A stretch of DNA of 7,309 nt from Oscillospiraceae bacterium (lineage in GTDB: Bacteria; Bacillota; Clostridia; Oscillospirales; Oscillospiraceae), in contig JAEDJR010000098.1 of NCBI GenBank assembly GCA_016296235.1, positions 1 to 7,309 of the forward strand, given 5' to 3'. The notes beneath the pieces were generated by a model that saw only the letters and a list, made by a program, of their open reading frames with translations, searched no databases and was not told the origin of the DNA. How positions within the stretch are numbered: position 1 is the first letter of the stretch; each line of letters opens with the position of its first letter. Positions 1 through 5,448 of the stretch are shown piece by piece. Made by a program: the position numbers and the translations under genes.

Positions 1-25
1 AATTGCAAACTTGCAGCAACCCCCA

Positions 26-63
26 GGCCGCCCTGCGGGCGTCCAGCCCCCTGTAAAGGGGGC
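26..63. repeat. GC-rich hairpin region downstream of the minus-strand lipoprotein gene
   Basis: A perfect 7-bp stem, GCCCCCT (46-52) with AGGGGGC (57-63), encloses a 4-base loop about 30 bases past the lipoprotein stop codon. A smaller 4-bp stem lies at 30-33/37-40. The octamer GGCCGCCC at 26-33 is identical to an arm of the palindromic elements near 4436-4502, so this may be a decayed copy of the same repeat family. On the minus strand no run of T follows the stem, so it is not a canonical intrinsic terminator, although it could stabilise or attenuate the 3' end of the transcript. The rest of positions 1-93 shows no gene. Confidence 0.45.
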
Positions 64-93
64 ACGAGGGGCGGGTCCGTTGTGGGTCTGATC

Positions 94-1284
94 TCAGTAT
101 TCGATCAGGACGATGGAGCCGTCTTCGCCGCTGATTTCAATGGCCAACCGCCAGAGCTGCCGGTTGGCGTCCACATAGGAGATGCCGTAGCTGGGCAGGT
201 CGCCGTAGAACGTCAGATCCACCACCAAAGCCCAGGCCGGAGTCAGGCCGTCCTGGGTGTAGAGCGGGGTGACGGAGAAGTTCATGTTGCCGTAGTCGTC
301 CACGCTCTCCAGGAACAAAGACGAGATCTGGAAATCCGTCACCGGACTGTCGGCCACGAACAGGATGGTGGAGACCGGCTCTCCGGTGCTGAGGTCGATC
401 CGGTCATAATCGCCGTTCCACTCGCCGCCGGCCCACATGGCGCGCACCTGCGGACCGTCGCCGGTCACAGACGGATACGTCACCTCAAAGGGCGTCAGCG
501 CGATGGTCTGAACCTCTTCCATCCAGTGCTCCTCGACGATAAAGAAGCCGTCATAGTCTATGTCCAGCTGTTCGGAGACCTCCGGATCCATGACGCCGAT
601 ATTGTTGTGGTAAAAGGCCACACCCATCCTGTCGTCGACGGATTCGTCCGTAAAGTAGAAGTCCCCGCAGATCAGATCCAGGCCGTCCGGGGGGAAGGAA
701 TAGGTCGCGAGGATGGAATTGAACGCGCTGGCGGAGCCGGAGCAGAAGAACCATCCGCTGCCCAGATAGCGGTATACACGCCGGCAGGTGCCCTCCAGAA
801 TCAGAACAGGCTCTCCCCGGTCGCCGCTGTAGACGGCGTAGAGCGTATCGTCTTCCGTGCTGCCCAGGATCAGCTCCGGGATGCCGTCACCGTTCAGATC
901 CTCCACGGCGTAGCCCGCGCCGGTGCCGTTCCAGCAGGCCTCCAGCAGGCCCATTTCGCCGTATTCGGGTTCGATGTCGCCGTCACTGGAGAGCACCTCC
1001 ACGCTGCGGCTGAGAATCGCGTCATAGGCGGCCAGGAGGGATTCGATCTGCGCCTGCTTCTCCGTTTCTTTGGTTTCGTTCTTCTCGGTTTTGTTTTTCT
1101 CGATCTTGACCGGGGAACCCTTTTCGGTCTCCGGCTCCTGCTCCGGTTTCGTTTCCGTTTCCGGTTCCACCGCCGGTTTGGCGGTCAGATCGCCGAGACG
1201 GGGCCCCTGCTCCTTGGAACCGCATGCGGTGAGGATCAATAGAACCGCCGCCAGAAGCGCCAGAATGGTATGCTTTCGTTTCAT
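94..1284 (-). CDS. Secreted lipoprotein with acidic Pro/Glu/Lys linker (function unknown)
   Basis: Predicted 396-residue lipoprotein. The signal peptide has a basic start (MKRKH), a hydrophobic core and a lipobox LTAC with the lipidated Cys at residue 21. A low-complexity linker rich in Glu, Lys, Thr and Pro spans about residues 36-78 and probably crosses the cell wall. The remaining globular part (about 79-396) contains DLNGDGIPEL at 129-138, a Ca-binding-loop-like motif of the kind found in FG-GAP and EF-hand-like extracellular repeats. No catalytic motif is recognised. The ATG at 1284 is chosen over an in-frame upstream start at 1311 because AGAGGTG (minus strand, 1290-1296) sits 5 bases before it and the signal peptide begins exactly there. 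It is divergent from the SPFH gene row. Its mature N-terminus resembles that of the lipoprotein at 5449-6951, suggesting a shared export and anchoring module. Lipoprotein call is firm; role is unknown. Confidence 0.85.
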   Translation of the reverse strand: MKRKHTILALLAAVLLILTACGSKEQGPRLGDLTAKPAVEPETETKPEQEPETEKGSPVKIEKNKTEKNETKETEKQAQIESLLAAYDAILSRSVEVLSSDGDIEPEYGEMGLLEACWNGTGAGYAVEDLNGDGIPELILGSTEDDTLYAVYSGDRGEPVLILEGTCRRVYRYLGSGWFFCSGSASAFNSILATYSFPPDGLDLICGDFYFTDESVDDRMGVAFYHNNIGVMDPEVSEQLDIDYDGFFIVEEHWMEEVQTIALTPFEVTYPSVTGDGPQVRAMWAGGEWNGDYDRIDLSTGEPVSTILFVADSPVTDFQISSLFLESVDDYGNMNFSVTPLYTQDGLTPAWALVVDLTFYGDLPSYGISYVDANRQLWRLAIEISGEDGSIVLIEY

Positions 1285-1325
1285 GGTATCACCTCTTATA
1301 TGTTGTCGCATGTCAGACTGAAAGA

Positions 1326-1353
1326 ATCATATCACAAAATATTCTCTCTGCAA
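1326..1353 (-). promoter_or_regulatory. Candidate sigma-A promoter for the minus-strand lipoprotein
   Basis: On the minus strand, TTGCAG (1348-1353) and TATGAT (1326-1331, five of six consensus bases) are separated by 16 bases. Transcription would start near 1319, giving a leader of about 35 bases before the ATG at 1284. The -35 box abuts the inverted repeat at 1353-1370. Prediction from motif only. Confidence 0.45.
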
Positions 1354-1370
1354 TTACCCGAATGGGTAAT
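1353..1370. promoter_or_regulatory. Perfect 7-bp inverted repeat in divergent promoter region (operator candidate)
   Basis: ATTACCC (1353-1359) and GGGTAAT (1364-1370) form a perfect inverted repeat around GAAT. It lies between two divergent genes, touching the candidate -35 box of the minus-strand promoter and about 10 bases upstream of the plus-strand candidate. That placement suits a dimeric regulator controlling both directions. A run of eight T (1375-1382) follows on the plus strand, so the sequence also has the form of an intrinsic terminator, but no plus-strand gene lies upstream to be terminated. It could instead stop antisense transcription across the lipoprotein gene. Confidence 0.4.
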
Positions 1371-1380
1371 GTGCTTTTTT

Positions 1381-1408
1381 TTGAAAATTCTAAAATGAGA
1401 AGTGAAAT
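1381..1408 (+). promoter_or_regulatory. Weak candidate promoter for the plus-strand gene row
   Basis: TTGAAA (1381-1386) and TGAAAT (1403-1408) are separated by 16 bases in an AT-rich stretch just upstream of the first plus-strand gene. TAAAAT at 1391-1396 is a better -10 match but lacks a good -35 partner. Either would leave a leader of about 30-45 bases before the ATG at 1447. No convincing second promoter was seen in the 82-base gap before the SPFH gene. Confidence 0.3.
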
Positions 1409-1446
1409 GGTACAGCCGTGCCTGTATACGAAAGAGAGGTGAGCAA

Positions 1447-1830
1447 ATGCGGCGGGTCGTGATTGATATGCAGAATTACCTGTTTGCCGACGCCATCGCA
1501 TCCGCGCTGAAGCATGCGGATTCAGATTTTGACGTCCGCAGGTCGGAAAAACCGGAAAACACGGCGGATCTGTGCCAGCTTTCCGTGCCGTATGCACTTC
1601 TGATGGAAGTCAGCGGCCATTCGCCATGGCGGCTGGAGGAACGGATCAAGATCCGCAATGAGGTGAAACGGCAGACGCCTCAGTGCAAGATCGTTTTGAT
1701 TGTGGACGAAAACGCGGAGAAGCCTCTGGCCCGCAGGGTTCTGCAGGCAAAAAAAGACGGGCTGATCGACAACTTTATCTTCGGCTCCATCTCCGCCGAA
1801 TACCTGACGGCGGTGGTCGATACGCTGTAG
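1447..1830 (+). CDS. Small stand-alone receiver-like protein (degenerate response-regulator fold)
   Basis: 127-residue soluble protein of about the size of a CheY/NarL-type receiver domain, with no output domain. The alternating pattern fits: a beta strand RRVVIDM (2-8), a helix (about 12-24), a strand YALLMEV (49-55), a helix around the basic segment 62-76, a strand CKIVLIVDE (80-88), a helix (about 92-103) and a final strand near 107-112. Where receivers carry the phosphorylated Asp after the third strand, this protein has Glu54/Ser56. The conserved Lys after the fifth strand is not evident. A phosphorylation-independent pseudo-receiver acting through protein contacts is therefore likely (inference). 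ATG 1447 is chosen because GAGAGGTGAG (1434-1443) precedes it at proper spacing; an in-frame GTG at 1402 lies in the promoter area. The gene is less GC-rich in third positions than the SPFH gene 82 bases downstream, with which it may be co-transcribed. Confidence 0.7.
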   Translation: MRRVVIDMQNYLFADAIASALKHADSDFDVRRSEKPENTADLCQLSVPYALLMEVSGHSPWRLEERIKIRNEVKRQTPQCKIVLIVDENAEKPLARRVLQAKKDGLIDNFIFGSISAEYLTAVVDTL

Positions 1831-1839
1831 CGTATATCG
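1818..1839 (+). other. Hairpin spanning the receiver-like gene stop codon
   Basis: ATACGC (1820-1825) and GCGTAT (1830-1835) pair perfectly around TGTA, with the TAG stop codon (1828-1830) running from the loop into the stem. The stem can extend to CGAT/ATCG if two bases bulge out. No T run follows, so it is not an intrinsic terminator. It may tune read-through or mRNA stability between this gene and the SPFH gene. Confidence 0.3.
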
Positions 1840-1912
1840 CATCGGACAACAGAATCTGGGACTTACTTTTCAGGAGCATGTCTCTGACACAGAAATTGAA
1901 AGGAGATTCATT

Positions 1913-3334
1913 ATGGGACTGATCAAAGCTGCATTGGGCGCTGCGGGCGGCGTTATGGCCGACCAGTGGAAGGAGTATTTCTATTGTGAAGCGATTCCTG
2001 CCAATATTCTTGCCGTAAAAGGCCAGAAGCGGGCCGGCGCCCGTTCCAGCAACACCAGAGGAAGCGACAACATCATCACCAACGGCTCCATCATCGCCGT
2101 GGCCGACGGCCAGTGCATGCTGATCGTGGAGCAGGGCAAGGTCGTGGACGTCTGCGCCGAGCCGGGCGAGTACACCTACGATATGTCCACCGAGCCGTCC
2201 ATCTTCGCCGGCGGCCTCAACAAGGAGAACATCATGAGCGTGCTCTCCACCGTGGGCAAGCGGTTCACCTTCGGCGGGGAGGCCCCCAAGGATCAGCGGG
2301 TGTACTACTTCAATACCAAGGAGCTGACCGGCAACAAGTACGGCACGCCTTCCCCGGTACCCTTCCGGGTGGTGGATCAGCGGGCCGGCATCGATATTGA
2401 TATCGCCATCCGCTGCTTCGGCGAGTATTCCTACCGGGTGACCAACCCGCTGCTGTTCTACACCAACGTCTGCGGCAACGTGGAGGCGGCCTATGACCGC
2501 GGCCAGCTGGACGGCCAGCTGAAAACCGAGCTGCTGACGGCCCTGCAGCCCGCCTTTGCCAGAATCTCCGACATGGGCATCCGCTATTCCGCCCTGCCCG
2601 GCCACACCCAGGAGCTGTCCGAGGCTCTCAACGATGTGCTGTCCGCCAAGTGGCGGGATCTGCGCGGCCTGGAGATCGTGTCCCTGGGCGTGTCCTCGGT
2701 GAAGGCCAGCGAGGAAGACGAGCAGATGATTAAGGAGATGCAGCGCAACGCCGCGTTTATGGACCCGACCCGGGCCGCCGCCCACCTGGTGGGCGCCCAG
2801 GCATCCGCCATGCAGTCCGCCGCCTCCAACCAGGGCGCGGGACCGGCCATGGCCTTCATGGGCATGAACATGGCGGGCCAGATGGGCGGCATGAACGCCC
2901 AGAACCTGTATCAGATGGGCCAGCAGCAGCCCCAGGCCCAGCAGCCTGCCCCGGCTCCGGCTCCCGCCGCCAATGGCTGGACCTGCGCCTGCGGAGCGGT
3001 GGCCACGGGCAAATTCTGCCCCGAGTGCGGCGCCAAGAAGCCGGAACCCAAGCCCGTGGACGGCTGGACCTGCCCCAGCTGCGGCGCCACGGCCACCGGC
3101 AAATTCTGCCCCGAATGCGGCACCAAGAAGCCCGAGCCCAAGCCCGACGGCTGGGTGTGCAGCTGCGGCGCGGTGAACAAGGGCAAGTTCTGCCCCGAGT
3201 GCGGCGCGAAGAAGCCCGCCGGGATCCCGCAGTACAAGTGCGATAAGTGCGGCTGGGAGCCTGCCGATCCCACCAAGCCGCCGAAGTTCTGCCCCGAGTG
3301 CGGCGATCCCTTCGACGACGGAGACATCAAGTGA
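1913..3334 (+). CDS. SPFH-domain protein with four C-terminal zinc ribbons (YdjI/virion-core-like)
   Basis: 473-residue protein of the bacterial SPFH (stomatin/prohibitin/flotillin) group once labelled virion core protein-like, which includes B. subtilis YdjI. SPFH proteins oligomerise on membranes; YdjI is known to help recruit PspA to the membrane under envelope stress. Residues 1-15 form a hydrophobic Gly/Ala-rich N-terminus that may associate with the membrane. The SPFH domain spans about 20-265, including KDQRVYYFNTKE (126-137) and RYSALPGHTQE (224-234). A charged helix (about 264-280) and a Met/Ala/Gln/Pro-rich linker (about 285-354) follow. Four zinc ribbons end the protein: Cys358/360/369/372, 387/390/399/402, 416/418/427/430 and 443/446/460/463. 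AAAGGAGA (1899-1906) supports the ATG. GCC, GGC and AAG codons dominate, consistent with good expression. Its stop codon overlaps the GTG start of the next gene. The family call is strong; the stress role here is inferred. Confidence 0.92.
   Translation: MGLIKAALGAAGGVMADQWKEYFYCEAIPANILAVKGQKRAGARSSNTRGSDNIITNGSIIAVADGQCMLIVEQGKVVDVCAEPGEYTYDMSTEPSIFAGGLNKENIMSVLSTVGKRFTFGGEAPKDQRVYYFNTKELTGNKYGTPSPVPFRVVDQRAGIDIDIAIRCFGEYSYRVTNPLLFYTNVCGNVEAAYDRGQLDGQLKTELLTALQPAFARISDMGIRYSALPGHTQELSEALNDVLSAKWRDLRGLEIVSLGVSSVKASEEDEQMIKEMQRNAAFMDPTRAAAHLVGAQASAMQSAASNQGAGPAMAFMGMNMAGQMGGMNAQNLYQMGQQQPQAQQPAPAPAPAANGWTCACGAVATGKFCPECGAKKPEPKPVDGWTCPSCGATATGKFCPECGTKKPEPKPDGWVCSCGAVNKGKFCPECGAKKPAGIPQYKCDKCGWEPADPTKPPKFCPECGDPFDDGDIK
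2975..3313 (+). repeat. Tandem zinc-ribbon-coding repeats in the SPFH gene
   Basis: Two near-identical 29-codon units (2975-3061, 3062-3148) and a related third unit (3149-3232) encode GW-x-C...GKFCPECG-x-KKP. A fourth, more divergent ribbon follows (3233-3313). The segment TGKFCPECG is shared by units 1 and 2, and GKFCPECGAKKP by units 1 and 3. DNA identity between units is high, so the region looks like recent in-frame duplication and could vary in copy number between strains. Confidence 0.85.
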
Positions 3335-4251
3335 AAAAGGCGCTGATCGTCATTTTCATCGTGATTCTGGTTCTGGCCGTGGCCGGTCTGCTGGTGCATC
3401 AGTACTTTGCCGGCCAGACCACGGACGGCCCCGTGATGGAAGACCCGGCGGCGCCCATGCTGGAGCTGCTGAGCGCCCGGTGGACGTCGGAGGACGGCCT
3501 GTGGGAGGCGCAGATTGAAGGCTATACGCTGGAGCTTCGCCATCGGCAGGAGCCGGTGTACAGCGGCAGCTTCACCTTCGACTTCCACGGGGACGATATC
3601 AACGCCAGAACAGAGCTGGTGTGCGAGGACGGGCGCGCTTCCGGTACCCCGGAGAACCTCTGGGTGGAAAACGGCAGGCTGTATCTGGATATCACCGAGA
3701 CAAACGGGGGAGAAGACAGCGTGCGGCAGCAGGTTGTCCTGAAACGCGCGGAGCCCGGCGAACAGGAGCCGGAGGAAATACGGGAGGTTTCCGAAATGGC
3801 AGAATTGGTGGAGTTTACCTGGGATCAGAACGCCATGAGCTATGATGCGTGTTTTCAGTTCTGGATCAAAACCACGCAGAAGGATCTCTCCGATCCCCGC
3901 CTGTACTGCCGGTATACGAACCCGGAGACCTATGAAAGAGTCGAGATCGGGGATGACGACCCCGTCGGATTCCAGGGCTTTGGGCTGGGAGGAGCGCGGC
4001 TCGCGGAGAACGAGACATGGCTGCCGGTTTCCCCGGAGCGCTGGGCGGAGCTGGCTGATTTCCTGCGCAGGGCCGAACTGTCTGCCTACCAAGCTCCGCC
4101 CCCGGGCCTTTTGGACGCCACCAGCAGCATCATCGCGGTCACTTGGCGGGAGAACGGAGAGAAATTCACCAACCGGTACGGTGGGGGCACCTCCGCCCGC
4201 GATCTGCTGAAGCTGCTTCAGGACATCGCAGGAGAAGCAGCCGGCGGCTGA
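3331..4251 (+). CDS. Single-pass membrane protein with extracytoplasmic domain (function unknown)
   Basis: 306-residue protein whose N-terminus has two Lys followed by an uninterrupted hydrophobic segment (about residues 4-22). No lipobox Cys follows it, so it is read as a type II-like membrane anchor with residues 23-306 outside. The outer part has a beta-rich first half (about 46-138: alternating strands with WTSEDG, YTLELRH and YSGSFTFDFHG) and an acidic Glu/Pro joint (about 141-153). The second half (about 157-300) resembles domains that compute ligand or surface contacts, but it matches no family I can name. The start is GTG at 3331, sharing GTGA with the SPFH stop codon and preceded by GGAG (3320-3323) at 7 bases. 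The longer in-frame reading from 3247 lies inside the SPFH gene and lacks a signal. Translational coupling makes a membrane partner for the SPFH protein a reasonable inference. The last stop base begins the heptamer repeat. Confidence 0.8.
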   Translation: MKKALIVIFIVILVLAVAGLLVHQYFAGQTTDGPVMEDPAAPMLELLSARWTSEDGLWEAQIEGYTLELRHRQEPVYSGSFTFDFHGDDINARTELVCEDGRASGTPENLWVENGRLYLDITETNGGEDSVRQQVVLKRAEPGEQEPEEIREVSEMAELVEFTWDQNAMSYDACFQFWIKTTQKDLSDPRLYCRYTNPETYERVEIGDDDPVGFQGFGLGGARLAENETWLPVSPERWAELADFLRRAELSAYQAPPPGLLDATSSIIAVTWRENGEKFTNRYGGGTSARDLLKLLQDIAGEAAGG

Positions 4252-4285
4252 ATGCAGAATGCAAAATGCAAAATGCAGAATTGAG
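4251..4285. repeat. AATGCA(A/G) heptamer tandem array
   Basis: Five consecutive 7-bp units: AATGCAG, AATGCAA, AATGCAA, AATGCAG and a degenerate AATTGAG. The first base of unit 1 is also the final A of the TGA stop codon of the membrane-protein gene. AT-rich heptamer arrays of this type next to GC-rich palindromes are known to me from intergenic repeats of gut Clostridia; no function is established for them here. Confidence 0.85.
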
Positions 4286-4303
4286 GTGTCCGCTCTGCGG
4301 AAA

Positions 4304-4414
4304 GCCGTAGGGCGGCCAGACCCCTGGCCGCCGCGTGCAGGCAGTCCGATTTGCCGGAACCCCTCTTCCAAACCGCCACTGCCCTCCGGCGGGGGCAAGC
4401 CCCCGCCCTACGGC
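4304..4414. mobile_element. Palindromic MITE/REP-like element A (111 bp, 12-bp terminal inverted repeats)
   Basis: Perfect 12-bp inverted repeats, GCCGTAGGGCGG (4304-4315) and CCGCCCTACGGC (4403-4414), bound a 111-bp element. Inside are two strong hairpins: GGCGGCCA/TGGCCGCC (4311-4318/4325-4332) and the 9-bp arms GGCGGGGGC/GCCCCCGCC (4388-4396/4399-4407). It is too short to encode a transposase. The architecture fits a non-autonomous palindromic repeat moved in trans; no clear target-site duplication was identified. Confidence 0.65.
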
Positions 4415-4430
4415 ATTTCTGGCCCTGCCC

Positions 4431-4507
4431 CGTAGGGGCGGCCCGATGTGGCCGCCCGTGTGCAGGCACCTAAAATCCCCGGGCGGCCACGCCGGGCCGC
4501 CCCTACG
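4431..4507. mobile_element. Palindromic MITE/REP-like element B (77 bp, 13-bp terminal inverted repeats)
   Basis: Perfect 13-bp inverted repeats, CGTAGGGGCGGCC (4431-4443) and GGCCGCCCCTACG (4495-4507), bound a 77-bp element. Each end also folds on its own: GGGCGGCC/GGCCGCCC at 4436-4443/4450-4457 and at 4481-4488/4495-4502, each with a 6-base loop. The DNA can therefore form either one long cruciform or two hairpins. Its ends share the CGTAGGG...CGG motif with element A, so both belong to one family. It ends 28 bases before the ribosome binding site of the DUF4428 gene and could act as a transcript processing, attenuation or partial termination point. No promoter is obvious between 4508 and 4534. 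Confidence 0.7.
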
Positions 4508-4549
4508 AAAACCAATCGTCATAATCAGTAATTTGGGAGGAGAGATACT

Positions 4550-5425
4550 ATGGGACTCTTTGACGCATTCAAAAAGAAGGAGTGCTCCATCTGCGGCGGC
4601 GAGATCGGCCTGCTCGGCAACCGCAAGCTGGAGGACGGCAACATGTGCAAGGCCTGCGCATCGAAGCTCTCGCCCTGGTTCTCCGACCGGCGCAACAGCA
4701 CCGTGGCGGAGATCAACGAGCAGCTGGCCTACCGGGAGGAAAACCGGGCCAGAGTGGCGGCGTTCCGCACCACCCGGACCCTGGGCGAGAATCCCAAGGT
4801 TCTGCTGGACGAGGACGCGGGCAAGTTCATGGTCACGTCTGCCCGCAATCTGGCGGAGGCCAACCCCGATGTGCTGGACTTTGCCGACGTGACGGGCTGT
4901 GACCTGGACATTGACGAGGATAGAACGGAGATCGAGTACAAGGACAAGGACGGCAACCGCCAGAGCTTCAATCCCAAGCGCTATGCCTATTCCTACGACT
5001 TCTACATCGTCATCCACGTCAACAACCCCTATTTCAACGAAATTCGCTTTAAGTTGAACCATTCCCGGGTGGACAACGACCAGGAGACCCTGCTGGACGG
5101 CCCCAACGCCATGCCGAGAAGCAAGACAGTGGGACGTCCCGCCCCCGGCGGCTTCCGGCCCATGCCCGGCGGCGCCCGTCCCGGCATGGCGGGCGGCCTG
5201 ACATCCAATGCCGCCGAGGTCCGCGCCAGCGTGGAGTACCGGCAGTATGAGCAGATGGGCCAGGAGATTCGCGAGGCCCTGCTGCAGGTGCGCCGGGATG
5301 TCCGGGCCAACGCCGCGGCCGCCGCCGCGCCCAAGCAGGCGGTGACCTGCCCCTGGTGCGGCGCCACCACCACCCCCGACGCTTCCGGCTGCTGCGAATA
5401 CTGCGGCGGCTCCGTGAAGGGATGA
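4550..5425 (+). CDS. DUF4428-domain protein with N- and C-terminal zinc-binding motifs
   Basis: 291-residue soluble protein. The N-terminus (about 10-60) is the DUF4428 treble-clef-like zinc module: Cys12/15 and Cys33/36 flank the signature GLLGNRKLEDGN (20-31), followed by LSPWFS (40-45). The conserved body (about 60-170) includes KVLLDEDAGKFMVTSARNL (83-101) and an acidic segment at 118-130 before strands YSYDFYIVIHV (147-157). A Gly/Pro/Arg-rich linker (about 185-216) and an amphipathic helix (about 222-253) lead through an Ala run to a second Cys4 motif: CPWC (267-270) with Cys282/285, plus an extra Cys281. GGGAGGAGAG (4535-4544) precedes the ATG. The biochemical role of DUF4428 is not established to my knowledge; zinc binding and protein contacts are the likely activity. 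It starts after the repeat island and lies 23 bases upstream of the next gene. Confidence 0.88.
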   Translation: MGLFDAFKKKECSICGGEIGLLGNRKLEDGNMCKACASKLSPWFSDRRNSTVAEINEQLAYREENRARVAAFRTTRTLGENPKVLLDEDAGKFMVTSARNLAEANPDVLDFADVTGCDLDIDEDRTEIEYKDKDGNRQSFNPKRYAYSYDFYIVIHVNNPYFNEIRFKLNHSRVDNDQETLLDGPNAMPRSKTVGRPAPGGFRPMPGGARPGMAGGLTSNAAEVRASVEYRQYEQMGQEIREALLQVRRDVRANAAAAAAPKQAVTCPWCGATTTPDASGCCEYCGGSVKG

Positions 5426-5448
5426 CGATCCCGGAAAGGAGATACCCT

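Noticed and set aside
82..1242. Long plus-strand open frame of 386 codons opposite the minus-strand lipoprotein gene
   Set aside because: It is antisense to a gene with a clear signal peptide, lipobox and ribosome binding site. Its translation lacks recognisable domains and ends in an Arg/Phe-rich low-complexity stretch that mirrors the Glu/Lys linker codons.
1284..1311. Earlier in-frame start for the minus-strand lipoprotein at 1311
   Set aside because: It would add nine residues before the signal peptide and lies upstream of the AGAGGTG site, which fits the ATG at 1284.
1353..1382. Inverted repeat plus T8 as a true plus-strand gene terminator
   Set aside because: No plus-strand gene ends upstream; the neighbouring gene runs the other way. 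It is kept as an operator or antisense-stop candidate only.
1402..1446. Upstream GTG start for the receiver-like gene
   Set aside because: It falls in the candidate promoter region, has no ribosome binding site and adds residues that do not fit the first beta strand.
1775..2785. 336-codon minus-strand open frame opposite the SPFH gene
   Set aside because: It is a by-product of the GC-rich codon pattern of the SPFH gene; its translation is His/Gly/Leu-rich with no coherent domain.
4251..4285. Heptamer array as a CRISPR array or replication-origin iteron cluster
   Set aside because: Units are only 7 bp without spacers, the array has five copies, and no replication or cas gene is nearby.
2911..4398. 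495-codon minus-strand open frame across the SPFH end, membrane-protein gene and repeat island
   Set aside because: It reads antisense through zinc-ribbon codons and the heptamer array (giving CILHFAFCILH-like repeats), and has no homology-like pattern.
5356..5448. Longer in-frame start for the propeller lipoprotein
   Set aside because: It overlaps the DUF4428 gene, encodes an Arg/His-rich stretch ahead of the signal peptide, and ignores the AAAGGAG site before 5449.
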